Origin: Rhizobacter koreensis
Lineage (GTDB): Bacteria; Pseudomonadota; Gammaproteobacteria; Burkholderiales; Burkholderiaceae_C
Assembly (NCBI RefSeq): GCF_013366375.1
Contig: NZ_JABWMJ010000007.1
Span: forward strand, 124,001-188,000
Direction of reading: 5' to 3'
Length of the DNA: 64,000 nucleotides
Shown here: positions 53,908-63,216 of the stretch, one piece after another
How positions within the stretch are numbered: position 1 is the stretch's first letter
How the letters are laid out: each line of letters starts with the position of its first letter
Position numbers and translations under genes: made by a program
Notes under the pieces: generated by a model
What the model was told of the DNA's origin: nothing
Database searches by the model: none
The model's input: only the letters and a program-made list of their open reading frames with translations

Positions 53908-54465
53908 ATGGCACACGCGAATGCGATCCGACCGGCTGGCGCCAGGCGCGCCGCCCGCGGGTTCACGCTGATCGAGGCGGCAATCGTCCTCGCGGTCGCC
54001 ATGGTGATCGCGTTTGCGGTCGCGCCGACCTTCCAGGAGATGATCGACACGCGCCGTCTCGTCGGTGCCGCCGATCAGCTCGCGAGCGACCTCCAGCACG
54101 TGCGCAGCGCCGCGGTCGCGCGCAACCAGACGCTCCGGGTGAGCTTCCATACGTCGGCGGCGTTCAGCTGCTACGTCGTGCACACCGGTGGCATCGACGA
54201 CTGCACCTGCGCCGCGACCGGCGCCGCCGTCTGCAACGCCGACGTGCGTGCGCTGAAGACGATCGCGCTTCCCGCCGGCCGCATCGGCATCGCCGCCAAC
54301 GTCGCCTCGATCGCTTTCGATCCGGTGCACGGCACCAGCACGCCGACCGGCACGCTGCGCGTCACCGATGCGCGCGGCCGCGCCATCCATCACGTCGTCA
54401 ACATCATGGGCCGGGTCCGCTCGTGCACGCCGCTCGGCGCGGTGGCGGGCTATCGCGCCTGCTGA
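53908..54465 (+). CDS. fimT: GspH/FimT-family minor type IV pilin
   Basis: A 185-residue prepilin with an 18-residue leader ending RG, then FTLIEAAIVLAVAMVIAFAV, the cleavage/methylation motif with Glu5 and a hydrophobic N-terminal helix. The globular part matches GspH/FimT (DLQHVRSAAVARNQTLRVSF). Cysteines in CTCAATGAAVC and near the end could form disulfides. It primes or tunes pilus assembly. It is the first of five minor-pilin genes; the next starts 15 nt later. Confidence 0.85.
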   Translation: MAHANAIRPAGARRAARGFTLIEAAIVLAVAMVIAFAVAPTFQEMIDTRRLVGAADQLASDLQHVRSAAVARNQTLRVSFHTSAAFSCYVVHTGGIDDCTCAATGAAVCNADVRALKTIALPAGRIGIAANVASIAFDPVHGTSTPTGTLRVTDARGRAIHHVVNIMGRVRSCTPLGAVAGYRAC

Positions 54466-54480
54466 AGGAGATCGCGAACG

Positions 54481-54930
54481 ATGAAGCCCGCCCGCCTGCC
54501 CCGTCGCCGCGTGCGCGGCTTCACGCTGGTCGAGTCGATGGTCGTGGTCGCGATCGTCGGCGTGCTGTCGAGCATCGCGCTGCCGTCGATGGAAGGTCAC
54601 GTGCTGCGCGCGCGGCGCAGCGACGCATTGGTCTCGCTGATGCGCGCCCAGCTCGCCGAGGAGCGCTGGCTCGCGAACTCGGCAGCGTTCGGAAGCCTCG
54701 CCGAGATCGGGGTGGCCGAGCGCTCGAGCGCCGGCCACTACACGCTCGAGCTCGCAGCGGCACCCGGCGGCTACCGCATCACCGCCACGGCGACAGGCGC
54801 GCAGACCCGCGACCGCGCGTGCCGCGTGCTGCGCGTGCAGATGGCGGGCGGCGACCTCACGTTCGCGTCGGGTTCCGACGCCGAGGTGGCGAACGACGCA
54901 GGACCGAACCGTGCGTGCTGGAACCGCTGA
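54481..54930 (+). CDS. pilE: PilE-type minor pilin
   Basis: A 149-residue prepilin: leader MKPARLPRRRVRG, then FTLVESMVVVAIVGVLSSIA with Glu5, and a short C-terminal globular domain (ERWLANSAAFGSLAEIGV, ending with ACWNR). Its size and C-terminal Cys pattern (CRVL...ACW) resemble PilE minor pilins of gammaproteobacteria and betaproteobacteria rather than a major pilin. A strong ribosome site, AAGGAGA, precedes the ATG. It overlaps the next gene by 20 nt. Confidence 0.82.
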   Translation: MKPARLPRRRVRGFTLVESMVVVAIVGVLSSIALPSMEGHVLRARRSDALVSLMRAQLAEERWLANSAAFGSLAEIGVAERSSAGHYTLELAAAPGGYRITATATGAQTRDRACRVLRVQMAGGDLTFASGSDAEVANDAGPNRACWNR

Positions 54931-55657
54931 GCCGTGCCGGCGCGTCCGGGCGCCGCGACCGCGCGGTGCGGCATCGCATCGCGCTCGGGCGCGCTCCTCG
55001 CAGCGCGGCCTCTCGCTCGTCGAGCTGATGGTGAGCGCGGCGGTGTCGCTGGCCGTGGTCGCCGCCGGCTCGACCGTGCTCGCCGGAAGCTTCCACGAAG
55101 GTCGCGCGCTTCGCACCGAGACGCGGCTCTTGCAGGAGCTGCGCAGCGCCGGCGACGTGATCGGTCGCGACCTGCGACGGGCGGGCTATTGGGGCGACGC
55201 CACCGGTTCGCTCGCGCTGCACGCGACCGGGGCGCCGGCGTCGAACCCGTACACCGAACTCGTTCCCGCCGCGGCAGCGTCGGACGCGATCGCGTTCCGG
55301 CTCTCGCGCGACAGCCACGAGAACAACCACGTCGATCCGGACGAGCAGTACGGCTTTCGCCTGCGCCACGGCGTCATCGAGATTCAGCTGGGCGGCAGCA
55401 GCTGGCAGGCGCTGACCGACAGCAGCGCGGTCGTCGTCAGCACCTTCCGCATCACGCCGGCGAGCGGCGAGATCAGCCTCGAGGCGTATTGCGCGGAGCC
55501 GTGTGCCGCCGGCAGCACGACCTGCCCGCCGCGCCAGCAGGTGCGCAGCCTCGACGTGACGATCGGCGCGCGCTCGTCACTCGACCCGCGCGTCACACGC
55601 ACCGTGCAGACCCGGGTGCGGCTGCGCAACGATCGCATCGTCGGGGCGTGCTCGTGA
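54911..55657 (+). CDS. pilW: PilW-family minor pilin
   Basis: A 248-residue prepilin with the processing motif RG-LSLVELMVSAAVSLAVVAAG after a long, Arg-rich leader of about 33 residues from the GTG at 54911. The later region (TETRLLQELRSAGDVIGRDLRRAGYWG and multiple Cys near 195-215) is typical of PilW. The start is uncertain, since an internal start would shorten the leader, but upstream coupling to pilE by a 20-nt overlap favours 54911. Its GTGA stop overlaps the next gene. Confidence 0.82.
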   Translation: MRAGTAEPCRRVRAPRPRGAASHRARARSSQRGLSLVELMVSAAVSLAVVAAGSTVLAGSFHEGRALRTETRLLQELRSAGDVIGRDLRRAGYWGDATGSLALHATGAPASNPYTELVPAAAASDAIAFRLSRDSHENNHVDPDEQYGFRLRHGVIEIQLGGSSWQALTDSSAVVVSTFRITPASGEISLEAYCAEPCAAGSTTCPPRQQVRSLDVTIGARSSLDPRVTRTVQTRVRLRNDRIVGACS

Positions 55658-56913
55658 GCCGCTCGATGCAGCGGGGTGCGCCGCGCCCTCGTCAGGGCGG
55701 CGCGGCTGCCCTCTTGATGACGACGCTGCTGTTCTTCGCGATGCTGCTCGGCGTCGCCTACAGCCACCGCGAGCTGATCGTCGAGCAGCGCACCGCGGCG
55801 AATCAGGTGCGATCGACCCAGGCATTCGAGGCCGCCGAAGCCGGGCTCGAGTGGGTGATCGCGCGCATCAACGACAACCGCCGCATCGGCGACGACTGCG
55901 AGCCCCTCGGGGGCGGTGCCGCCTCGTTGCGCGACCGCTGGCTGCGCTTCGAGCCGGCCAGCCGGCGTCATCTGCCGATCACGTGGCACGACGGTGCGGG
56001 GGAGGTCCCGACCGAGGCGGCTTGCGTGCGCGGCGCGGACGGCTGGATCTGCCACTGCCCCGCCGGTGCGTTCGCGCTCGCGCCGCCGGCGGCCGCGGCT
56101 GCCGCCGCGTTCCGCGTGCACGTGATGCCCGGCGACCGACCCGGTGCGGTGCGCGTGGTGTCGAGCGGCTGTGTAGGCGTCGCCAACGCGTGCCGGGGCG
56201 CGGCCGACGAACTCGGCGCGACCGCCCGCCTCGAGGTCGCGCTCGGCCTGCTGCCGGCGCTGCGTAGCCTGCCGGTGGCGGCGCTCACCGCACGCGGCGA
56301 CATCGCGAGCGGCGCCGGCTTCGCCGCGAAGAACGCCGATCCGTCGAGCGGCGTGGCGTTGCATGCAGGTGCGCGCATCGATGCCCCTCATGTGGAGCTC
56401 GCCGGCCCGGCAGGCAGCGCACTCGCCACCACGGCGATCGCCGGCGACGCCGCTGTCGCGGCGCAGCCGCCCGAGCGCCTCTTCGCCGCGCTGTTCGGCG
56501 CCGAGCCGGCGCGCTGGAGCACGCAGCCGAACGTGGTCGAGGTCGAGTGCGCGCTCGACTGCGCCGGCGCGCTGTCGCGGGCGCTGAGCGGCGGCGGCGA
56601 GAACGCCATCCTGCACGTCAGCGGCGACGCGTCGCTCGTCGGGCCCGTCACGCTCGGTTCGCCGCGCGCGCCGGTGCTGATCGTCGCCAGCGGCACGCTC
56701 GCGCTCAGCGGCGCGGTCTCGGTCCAGGGCGTGGTTTACGCCGGCGCGCTCGCCTGGACCGGCAGCGGCGGCGCCATCCACGGTGCGGCCATCAGCGAGA
56801 GCGACTACACCGGCAGCGGCTCGCCGAGCTTCGTCTACGACCCGCTCGTGCTCGAACGCTTGCGCGGGGCCGGCACCTTCGCGCGCGTCAGCGGAAGCTG
56901 GCGCGACTTCTGA
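55654..56913 (+). CDS. pilX: PilX-like minor pilin with large beta-rich C-terminal extension
   Basis: A 419-residue protein starting with a PilX-type N-terminus (QGGAAALLMTTLLFFAMLLG, no Glu5, as usual for PilX) and the VRSTQAFEAAEAGLEWVIAR helix. PilX proteins are usually under 200 residues. Here about 220 more follow, with Cys-containing loops and a repetitive beta-rich tail (GPVTLGSPRAPVLIVASGTL...VYAGALAWTG) ending GSWRDF. I recall a similar extended tail in other betaproteobacterial PilX-like proteins. The GTG at 55654 overlaps the pilW stop. Confidence 0.75.
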   Translation: MSRSMQRGAPRPRQGGAAALLMTTLLFFAMLLGVAYSHRELIVEQRTAANQVRSTQAFEAAEAGLEWVIARINDNRRIGDDCEPLGGGAASLRDRWLRFEPASRRHLPITWHDGAGEVPTEAACVRGADGWICHCPAGAFALAPPAAAAAAAFRVHVMPGDRPGAVRVVSSGCVGVANACRGAADELGATARLEVALGLLPALRSLPVAALTARGDIASGAGFAAKNADPSSGVALHAGARIDAPHVELAGPAGSALATTAIAGDAAVAAQPPERLFAALFGAEPARWSTQPNVVEVECALDCAGALSRALSGGGENAILHVSGDASLVGPVTLGSPRAPVLIVASGTLALSGAVSVQGVVYAGALAWTGSGGAIHGAAISESDYTGSGSPSFVYDPLVLERLRGAGTFARVSGSWRDF

Positions 56914-56931
56914 GCGCTGCGAAAACCGCCC

Positions 56932-58326
56932 ATGTCGATAAGACGGATCCGTCGCTGCGTCGATGGCAGCCGGCTCGCCGCTCGTCGCCGCGCCCGCAAC
57001 GCGCCACCGAGGGCAACGAGCGCGTCGTCGGTTCTCCGCCGCGCGGTGGACGGCACGCGGAGGGCCAGCTTCGGCGCGGCCTCGGCCCGCTGCGATCGGC
57101 GCCGCGCGCCGCGCGACCAGCGCGGCAACACGCTGATCGAGGCGCTCGTCTCCTTCCTCGTCTTTGCGCTCGGACTCCTCGCGGTCGCCGGCCTGCAGCA
57201 GCGCCTGCGCCTCGACGCCGACATCGCGCGTCAGCGCAGCGAGGCTGCCCGGCTCGGCGTCGGCGAGATCGAGGGCGTGCGCGCGTTCGCCCAGCTCGCG
57301 TCGGCGCCCGGTATCGGCTCGTTCGACGCCATCGGCGCCCACTTGCGCAGTGTCGACCGCGTCGGCGGCCACGCGCTCAACACCCGCTACCGCATCGAGC
57401 GCCGCGTCGAGCACGCCGGCGCCGCGCTGAAGACGATCCGCGTCGACGTCGGATGGTCCGACCGCTTCGGCACCACCCGCAACCTCGCGCTCGACACCCT
57501 GGTCGCGCGCAGCGCGCCCGAGCTCTCCGGCGCTCTCGTGCTGCCGCGCACGGGGCCCACACTGCGCGGCGCGCGTGCGCGCAGCGCCATCGTGCCGCTC
57601 GGCGCACGCGACCTCGGCGACGGCCGCAGCGTGTTCAAGCCGGGCGAGTCGGGCGTGCTCGCCTACGTGTTCGACAACGTCTCGGGCGACATCGTCGCGC
57701 GCTGCACGGTCGATACCGCCACGCCCACCCGCTCGCTGACCGCGGCCGCACTCGGCGACTGCGACACGCTGCGCGGCCTGCTGCTGAGCGGCACGATCCG
57801 CTTTTCGGCAGGCGCCGACCCGGCAGCGGCGAACGACGCGCCGCTGCCGCTCGAGGTGACGCTCGCGCTCACCGGCGGCCGCTACCCCGCAGCAGCCACG
57901 TGCACCACCGAGGCAACGAAAAGCGTGCAGGCCGAGCTCGGCGGGGTGCTGCAGACGACGCTGGTGCCGTTGCCAGCCACGCCGGCGTCGCTCGGCGCGA
58001 GCCGCTGGCTCGAGCTCGGCGAGCGCTTCGTCGCCTACCACTGCGTGATCGAGCCGCTCGCGAGCGGGCGCTGGTCGGGGCGCCTCACGCTGCGGCTGGC
58101 CGGCTGGCGCATCGGGAACGCGAACACCGAGCGCCGCGTCTGCCGCTACAGCCCCGACCTCGACGGCAGCGGTGCGATCGACCGGCCGATCGAGCATCCC
58201 GCGAGCTACGTCGACGTCGCCGAGGCACTGTCGCAGCAGAACTACCTCGTGATCCCCGGCGACCGGTCGTGCCCGGACGGCGTCGCGTCCAACGGCGCCT
58301 TGGCGACGCTGCCGCATCAGCCATGA
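56932..58326 (+). CDS. pilV: PilV-family minor pilin, unusually long
   Basis: A 464-residue protein containing the PilV processing motif RG-NTLIEALVSFLVFALGLLAVAG. From the ATG at 56932 this site is preceded by 65 residues, far longer than a normal prepilin leader. A GTG at 57046 would leave about 27 and may be the true start. The globular part is also long (typical PilV is under 200 residues), with four Cys-containing beta-rich blocks and an ending CRYSPDLDGSGAIDRP...DGVASNGALATLPHQP. It is the last of the pilin genes; no pilY1 follows. Confidence 0.72.
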   Translation: MSIRRIRRCVDGSRLAARRRARNAPPRATSASSVLRRAVDGTRRASFGAASARCDRRRAPRDQRGNTLIEALVSFLVFALGLLAVAGLQQRLRLDADIARQRSEAARLGVGEIEGVRAFAQLASAPGIGSFDAIGAHLRSVDRVGGHALNTRYRIERRVEHAGAALKTIRVDVGWSDRFGTTRNLALDTLVARSAPELSGALVLPRTGPTLRGARARSAIVPLGARDLGDGRSVFKPGESGVLAYVFDNVSGDIVARCTVDTATPTRSLTAAALGDCDTLRGLLLSGTIRFSAGADPAAANDAPLPLEVTLALTGGRYPAAATCTTEATKSVQAELGGVLQTTLVPLPATPASLGASRWLELGERFVAYHCVIEPLASGRWSGRLTLRLAGWRIGNANTERRVCRYSPDLDGSGAIDRPIEHPASYVDVAEALSQQNYLVIPGDRSCPDGVASNGALATLPHQP

Positions 58327-58421
58327 GGGCAGCACGACGGAACAAGTGCCTGGGAGATGCGGTGACGCTCGTGTCCGTGACCAGCGCCTTGACGCTGCGT
58401 CGGCGACGTTGCCGCATCAGC
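58302..58421 (+). repeat. 20-bp direct repeat at the pilV 3' end
   Basis: Copies at 58302-58321 and 58402-58421 (ggcgacgctgccgcatcagc and the same with one C-to-T change) are exactly 100 bp apart. The first encodes the last pilV codons, and the second lies just before ribD. A GCGCCTT stretch precedes each copy. A local duplication is the simplest explanation. Confidence 0.6.
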
Positions 58422-58459
58422 GGTCAGATCAGCCCGAGCTCAGCCGTGAAAATGCGCGG

Positions 58460-59569
58460 GTGACCACTGCCCCGATCTCCTCCGCCGAACTCGCCGCCAT
58501 GGACCTCGCGCTGCAGCTCGCGCGCGCGTCGATCGGCGTCAGCGACCCCAACCCGCGCGTCGGCTGCGTGCTGCTCGGCGCTGGCCGCCGCGTGATCGGG
58601 CGCGGCCACACGCAGGCCGCCGGCTCGGCGCACGCCGAGGTGATGGCCTTGCGCGATGCGGCCGCGCAAGGCGAGTCGACGCGCGGCGCGATCGCGGTCG
58701 TGACGCTCGAGCCATGTGCCCATCACGGACGCACGCCGCCGTGCTGCGATGCCCTCGTCGCGGCCGGCATCGCGCGCGTCGTCTACGCCGTCGAGGACCC
58801 CAACCCCGTCGGCGGCGGCGGCGCACAGCGTTTGCGCGACGCCGGCATCGAGGTCGTCAGCGGGGCGGGCGCCGAGGCATCGCGCGAGCTCAATATCGGC
58901 TTCTTCTCGCGCATGCAGCGTGGCCGGCCGTGGCTCCGCCTCAAGGTCGCGGTGTCGCTCGACGGGCGCAGCGCACTCGCCAACGGCCGGAGCCAGTGGA
59001 TCACCGGGCCACTCGCGCGCGCCGACGGCCACGCCTGGCGCAAGCGCGCCGGCGCCGTGCTGACGGGGGTCGGCACGATCAGCGACGACGACCCGCGCCT
59101 CGACGTCCGTCTCGTCGACACCGCCGTGCAGCCGCTGCGGGTGGTGGTGGACTCGCGCCTTGCCATCGATCCGGCCGCGCGCATCCTCGACGCGCCCGGC
59201 GAGGCGCTCGTCTACACGGCGCAACCCGACCCGCTCCGCGCCGCCGAGCTGCGCGCCCGCCACGTCGCGATCGAAGCCGTCCCGGGGCCGAACGGCAAGG
59301 TCGACCTCGCCGCGATGCTCGACGACCTTGGCGGCCGCGGCATCAACGAGCTGCACGTCGAAGCCGGCCACAAGCTCAACGGCTCGTTCATCCGCGAAGG
59401 CCTCGTCGACGAGTACCTCGTCTACGTCGCGCCCAAGCTGCTCGGCCTCGGCCGCGAGCTCGCGACCTTCGGCCCGCTCGAGTCGCTCACCGACGGCGTG
59501 CAGCTGCGCTTCGTCGACGTCACGCCGATCGGCGACGACCTGCGGATCCTGGCGCGGCCTGCTGGCTGA
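58460..59569 (+). CDS. ribD: Riboflavin biosynthesis deaminase/reductase
   Basis: A 369-residue bifunctional enzyme that deaminates the GTP-cyclohydrolase product and reduces its ribose. The deaminase zinc motif is HAEVMALRDA followed by LEPCAHHGRTPPC. The reductase domain begins near RPWLRLKVAVSLDGRSALANG, with the late GGRGINELHVEAGHKLNGSF. The GTG at 58460 is chosen because an internal ATG (58499) would remove the first helix that aligns in RibD. ribE follows after 141 nt. Confidence 0.93.
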   Translation: MTTAPISSAELAAMDLALQLARASIGVSDPNPRVGCVLLGAGRRVIGRGHTQAAGSAHAEVMALRDAAAQGESTRGAIAVVTLEPCAHHGRTPPCCDALVAAGIARVVYAVEDPNPVGGGGAQRLRDAGIEVVSGAGAEASRELNIGFFSRMQRGRPWLRLKVAVSLDGRSALANGRSQWITGPLARADGHAWRKRAGAVLTGVGTISDDDPRLDVRLVDTAVQPLRVVVDSRLAIDPAARILDAPGEALVYTAQPDPLRAAELRARHVAIEAVPGPNGKVDLAAMLDDLGGRGINELHVEAGHKLNGSFIREGLVDEYLVYVAPKLLGLGRELATFGPLESLTDGVQLRFVDVTPIGDDLRILARPAG

Positions 59570-59710
59570 CGCCCGCAGCGGCACCCGGCCAGCCGAGCGG
59601 TCAACGCACTTCAAGGCGAGCGCGCCGCCGGTACGCAGCCAGCCGCGCCCCTCCGACCCGCGTGACGCGTACGGCAAGTCCTTCTGCCGTCCGCTGACAC
59701 AATCGACGCC

Positions 59711-60337
59711 ATGTTCACCGGCATCATCAGCGCGCTCGGCCGCATCGTCGACGTGCGCGCGCTCGGCAGCGGCGCCGAGCACGGCAATCGCCTCACGGTC
59801 GAAGCGCCGCCCGGCTACCTCGACGACGTGCAGATCGGCGACAGCATCGCGATCAACGGCGCCTGCATGACCGCGGTCGCGCTCGACCGCGACGGCAGCC
59901 GCTTCGCGATCGACGTGTCGGCCGAAAGCCTCGACAAGACCTCGGGGCTCGGCACGGTCGGCCCGGTGAACCTCGAGAAGTCGATCCGTCCCAACGAGCG
60001 CCTCGGCGGCCATCTGGTGAGCGGCCACGTCGACGGCGTCGGCCGGATCAGCCACTTCGCGCCGGTGGGCGAGTCGACCGAGCTGCGCGTCGACGCGCCG
60101 CGCGAGCTGGCGCGCTTTCTCGCCCGCAAGGGCTCGATCGCGGTCAACGGCGTCAGCCTCACCGTCAACGACGTCGTCGATCGCGCCGACGCGTGCACGT
60201 TCAGCGTCAACGTGATTCCGCACACGCTCGCCGCGACGACGCTCGGCGCGCTCGCGGTCGGCGACCGCGTCAACCTCGAGATCGACCTCATCGCGCGCTA
60301 CGTCGATCGCATGCTCGAGGCACGCCGGATCGGCTGA
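59711..60337 (+). CDS. ribE: Riboflavin synthase alpha chain
   Basis: A 208-residue enzyme dismutating two 6,7-dimethyl-8-ribityllumazines to riboflavin. Both repeats begin with the family signatures: [13 protein letters not shown] at the N-terminus and [15 protein letters not shown] for the second barrel. [12 protein letters not shown] and [15 protein letters not shown] are the two ligand loops. Its length is typical. It lies between ribD and ribBX. The 284 nt downstream contain no recognisable FMN riboswitch. Confidence 0.96.
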   Translation: MFTGIISALGRIVDVRALGSGAEHGNRLTVEAPPGYLDDVQIGDSIAINGACMTAVALDRDGSRFAIDVSAESLDKTSGLGTVGPVNLEKSIRPNERLGGHLVSGHVDGVGRISHFAPVGESTELRVDAPRELARFLARKGSIAVNGVSLTVNDVVDRADACTFSVNVIPHTLAATTLGALAVGDRVNLEIDLIARYVDRMLEARRIG

Positions 60338-60621
60338 GGCGCCGACCCGTTCGGCCGTCACCGAACGAGCGACGCCGGTCCGTCCGCGACCGCGCTGCCC
60401 CGAGGCCAATCGCACCCGGATCATCTCGAGGTGCGAGCCCGCAGCCCGGTCGCCCGGGCGCCCGGGTCCCCGCACCCACGTCGCAGCGCCGTTCGTCAAG
60501 CGGAGTCGTTGCGCGGAGCGAGCGGCGCACCCGGACCATCGGGGCAGTCGAGCGACGCACCCGCGTGCTGCGCGTTGCCCCTCCCGCAGCACCCCCCCAA
60601 GCCCCGTGCATAGAATCGCGG

Positions 60622-61758
60622 ATGCTGATTTCCCCGGTTCCCGAGCTCGTTGCCGAACTGGCAGCGGGTCGCATGGTGATCCTCGTCGACGAGGAAGACC
60701 GAGAGAACGAAGGTGATCTCGTGCTGGCGGCCGACCATGTCACGCCCGACGCGATCAACTTCATGGCGCGTTTCGGGCGCGGCCTGATCTGCCTCACGCT
60801 CACCCGCGAACGCTGCGAACGCCTGCAGCTGCCGCCAATGACGACGCGCAACGGCACCCGCCACGGCACCGCCTTCACGGTGTCGATCGAGGCGGCGACC
60901 GGCGTGACCACCGGCATCTCGGCCGCCGACCGGGCGCGCACGGTGCAGGCCGCCGTCAAGCGCGACGCTAAGGCCAGCGACCTGGTGCAGCCGGGTCACA
61001 TCTTCCCGCTGCAGGCGCAGGACGGCGGCGTGCTGATGCGCGCCGGACATACCGAGGCCGGCTGCGACCTCGCCGCGATGGCCGGTCTCACGCCGGCCGC
61101 GGTGATCTGCGAAGTCATGAACGAGGACGGCACGATGGCGCGCCTGCCCGACCTCATGACGTTCGCCGAGACGCACGGCCTCAAGATCGGCACCATCGCG
61201 AGCCTCATCGAATATCGCAGCCGCAACGAGTCGCTGATCGACCGCCTCGGCCAGCGGAAGCTCCTCACCGCGCAGGGCGAGTTCGACTGCACCGCGTTTC
61301 GCGATCGCTCCGGCGGCCTGCACCTCGCGCTGACGCACGGCCGCTGGTCCGCCGGCGACAGCGTGCCGGTGCGCGTCCACGAGCCGCTCTCGGTGATGGA
61401 CCTGCTCGACGCCGGCCCCGGCGACCATTCGTGGCCGCTGCCGCGCGCCCTGGCGGCGCTGCAGGCGCGGCCGTACGGCGTCGCGGTGCTGCTCAACTGC
61501 GGTGAAGGCGTCGAGGATCTGCTGCCGCACGTGCTGGCGCGCAGCCGCGGCGCGCGCGGCCCCGCCGACCGCATGGACCTTCGCACCTACGGCGTCGGCG
61601 CACAGATCCTGCGCGAGCTCGGCGTCGGCCGCATGGAGCTGCTCGGCAGCCCGCGCCGCATGCCGAGCATGACCGGGTACGGCCTCGAGGTGGTCGGCTT
61701 CATCGCCGACGAACCAACCCTCGCGATGCCGCTCGCCGAGACGCATGCAGCAGGCTGA
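60622..61758 (+). CDS. ribBX: DHBP synthase fused to a degenerate GTP cyclohydrolase II domain (RibBX)
   Basis: A 378-residue protein. The N-terminal 3,4-dihydroxy-2-butanone 4-phosphate synthase domain is intact: [51 protein letters not shown]. The C-terminal domain keeps the GTP-cyclohydrolase-II outline but lacks the zinc-binding Cys motif (no C-x2-G-x-R-C-x-C) and the [12 protein letters not shown] segment is altered. It therefore corresponds to the RibBX form in which only the first activity works, and a separate RibA would be needed. The start at 60622 gives [10 protein letters not shown]. ribH overlaps its 3' end by 14 nt. Confidence 0.9.
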   Translation: MLISPVPELVAELAAGRMVILVDEEDRENEGDLVLAADHVTPDAINFMARFGRGLICLTLTRERCERLQLPPMTTRNGTRHGTAFTVSIEAATGVTTGISAADRARTVQAAVKRDAKASDLVQPGHIFPLQAQDGGVLMRAGHTEAGCDLAAMAGLTPAAVICEVMNEDGTMARLPDLMTFAETHGLKIGTIASLIEYRSRNESLIDRLGQRKLLTAQGEFDCTAFRDRSGGLHLALTHGRWSAGDSVPVRVHEPLSVMDLLDAGPGDHSWPLPRALAALQARPYGVAVLLNCGEGVEDLLPHVLARSRGARGPADRMDLRTYGVGAQILRELGVGRMELLGSPRRMPSMTGYGLEVVGFIADEPTLAMPLAETHAAG

Positions 61759-62209
61759 CCTCGGAGCGCCGGGCGACCTCGACGGCAGTGGTCTGCGCGT
61801 CGCCATCGTCCAGGCCCGCTTCAACGCGCCGATCACCGGCCAGCTCGCCGAGAGCTGCTTCGCCGAGCTGCACGCCCTCGGCGTCGCGCCGGCCGACGTC
61901 CGCCACGTCACGGTGCCGGGTGCGCTCGAGATCGGCGTCGCGCTCGCCGCGCTTGCCGAGACCGACGACTACGACGCGCTGATCGCGCTCGGCTGCATCA
62001 TCCGCGGCGAGACCTACCACTTCGAGCTCGTCGCCAACGAGAGCGGCGCCGCGGTCACGCGGGTCGGCCTCGACCATGGGGTGCCGATCGCCAACGCGGT
62101 GCTCACGGTCGAGAACGAGCAGCAGGCGTGGGCGCGTGCCGCCGACAAGGGCCGCGACGCCGCGCGGGTCGCGGTCGAGATGGCCAACCTTCTCGAGAGC
62201 CTGCGATGA
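61745..62209 (+). CDS. ribH: 6,7-dimethyl-8-ribityllumazine synthase
   Basis: A 154-residue lumazine synthase that condenses the butanone phosphate from RibBX with the pyrimidine from Rib[56 protein letters not shown] and [22 protein letters not shown] are family-specific active-site stretches, and the His in TYHFE is present. The ATG lies inside the ribBX 3' end. It is coupled to nusB by an ATGA overlap. Confidence 0.96.
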   Translation: MQQADLGAPGDLDGSGLRVAIVQARFNAPITGQLAESCFAELHALGVAPADVRHVTVPGALEIGVALAALAETDDYDALIALGCIIRGETYHFELVANESGAAVTRVGLDHGVPIANAVLTVENEQQAWARAADKGRDAARVAVEMANLLESLR

Positions 62210-62751
62210 GCGAGCCCGTGCAACCCGGCAACGACGAGGTCGACGCCCGCGCCGACGATGCGGGTGTCGCTGCCAAGGTCGCCAAGCCGAAGTCGGCACG
62301 CCGACGCTCGCGCGAGTTCGCGCTGCAGGGCCTCTACGAGTGGCTGGTCAGCCGCTCGGACGCCGGCTTGATCGACGCCCACGTGCGCGAGCAGGCCGAC
62401 TTCGCCAAGTGCGATCGCGCGCATTTCGAGAAGCTCCTGCACGGCTGCATCCGCGACGCCGCGACGATCGACGCGCTGCTCGCGCGTCACGTCGACCGCA
62501 AGACCTCGCAGCTCTCGCCGATCGAGCACGGGGTGCTGATGATCGGCTGCTACGAGCTCACCCACTGCATCGAGATCCCGTACAAGGTCGCGATCAACGA
62601 GGCGGTCGAGCTCGCCAAGAGCTTCGGCGGCACCGACGGCCACAAGTACGTCAATGGCGTGCTCGACAAGGCGGCGATCGAGCTGCGCGCGGTCGAGGTC
62701 GAGGCGGCGCGCAACGCACGCGGCGCGCGGCCGGCGCGCCCGGGGCGCTGA
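62206..62751 (+). CDS. nusB: Transcription antitermination factor NusB
   Basis: A 181-residue helical RNA-binding protein that works with NusE in rRNA antitermination. The core runs [19 protein letters not shown] through [28 protein letters not shown] to [34 protein letters not shown] charged, low-complexity extension precedes the core (about residues 1-32) and an Ala/Arg-rich tail follows. ribH-nusB is a common pairing. ybgC follows after 42 nt. Confidence 0.95.
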   Translation: MSEPVQPGNDEVDARADDAGVAAKVAKPKSARRRSREFALQGLYEWLVSRSDAGLIDAHVREQADFAKCDRAHFEKLLHGCIRDAATIDALLARHVDRKTSQLSPIEHGVLMIGCYELTHCIEIPYKVAINEAVELAKSFGGTDGHKYVNGVLDKAAIELRAVEVEAARNARGARPARPGR

Positions 62752-62793
62752 CCGCATGCCGCGTCGTGCCGGGCCGGGGCTCGCGGCCCCCGC

Positions 62794-63216
62794 ATGAGCG
62801 AGGCGGCCGATGCGGTGTTCCGCACCGCGCTTCGCATCTACTGGGAGGACACCGACGCCGGCGGCATCGTGTTCTATGCCAACTACCTCAAGTTCTTCGA
62901 GCGCGCGCGCACCGAATGGCTGCGCACCCGTGGCGTCGAGCAGGAAGCGCTGCGCACCCGGCGCGGCATCGTCTTCGTGGTGACCGAGACCGCCCTGCGT
63001 TATCGCGCACCGGCGCGCCTCGACGACGTGATCGACGTGAGCGTCGACGTGGTCCATGCCGGTCAGGCCAGCATGCGCTTCGCCCAGCAGGCGCGGCGGG
63101 GCCCTGAATTGCTGGTCGACGCGACGATCCGGGTCGGCTGCGTCGACGCCGGAACCTTGCGGCCGAGCCGTATTCCCAACGATGTGCTGGATGCCCTGAG
63201 GACGGGTTCCCGATGA
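62794..63216 (+). CDS. ybgC: Tol-Pal-associated acyl-CoA thioesterase
   Basis: A 140-residue hotdog-fold thioesterase. RIYWEDTDAGGIVFYANYLKFFERARTEWL contains the conserved Asp/Tyr site, and VVTETALRYRAPARLDD is typical. YbgC hydrolyses acyl-CoA and is routinely encoded at the head of the tol-pal operon. Its stop overlaps the tolQ start by 4 nt, confirming the unit. The ATG at 62794 is preferred for its short N-terminus. Confidence 0.94.
   Translation: MSEAADAVFRTALRIYWEDTDAGGIVFYANYLKFFERARTEWLRTRGVEQEALRTRRGIVFVVTETALRYRAPARLDDVIDVSVDVVHAGQASMRFAQQARRGPELLVDATIRVGCVDAGTLRPSRIPNDVLDALRTGSR

Noticed and set aside
55384..58335. Minus-strand open frame of about 980 codons across the pilin genes
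   Set aside because: It is antisense to five adjacent prepilin genes with clear processing motifs. The composition is biased and no domain is recognisable.
60338..60621. FMN riboswitch before ribBX
   Set aside because: The conserved RFN segments were looked for and not found in this 284-nt gap, although one would be expected upstream of ribB.
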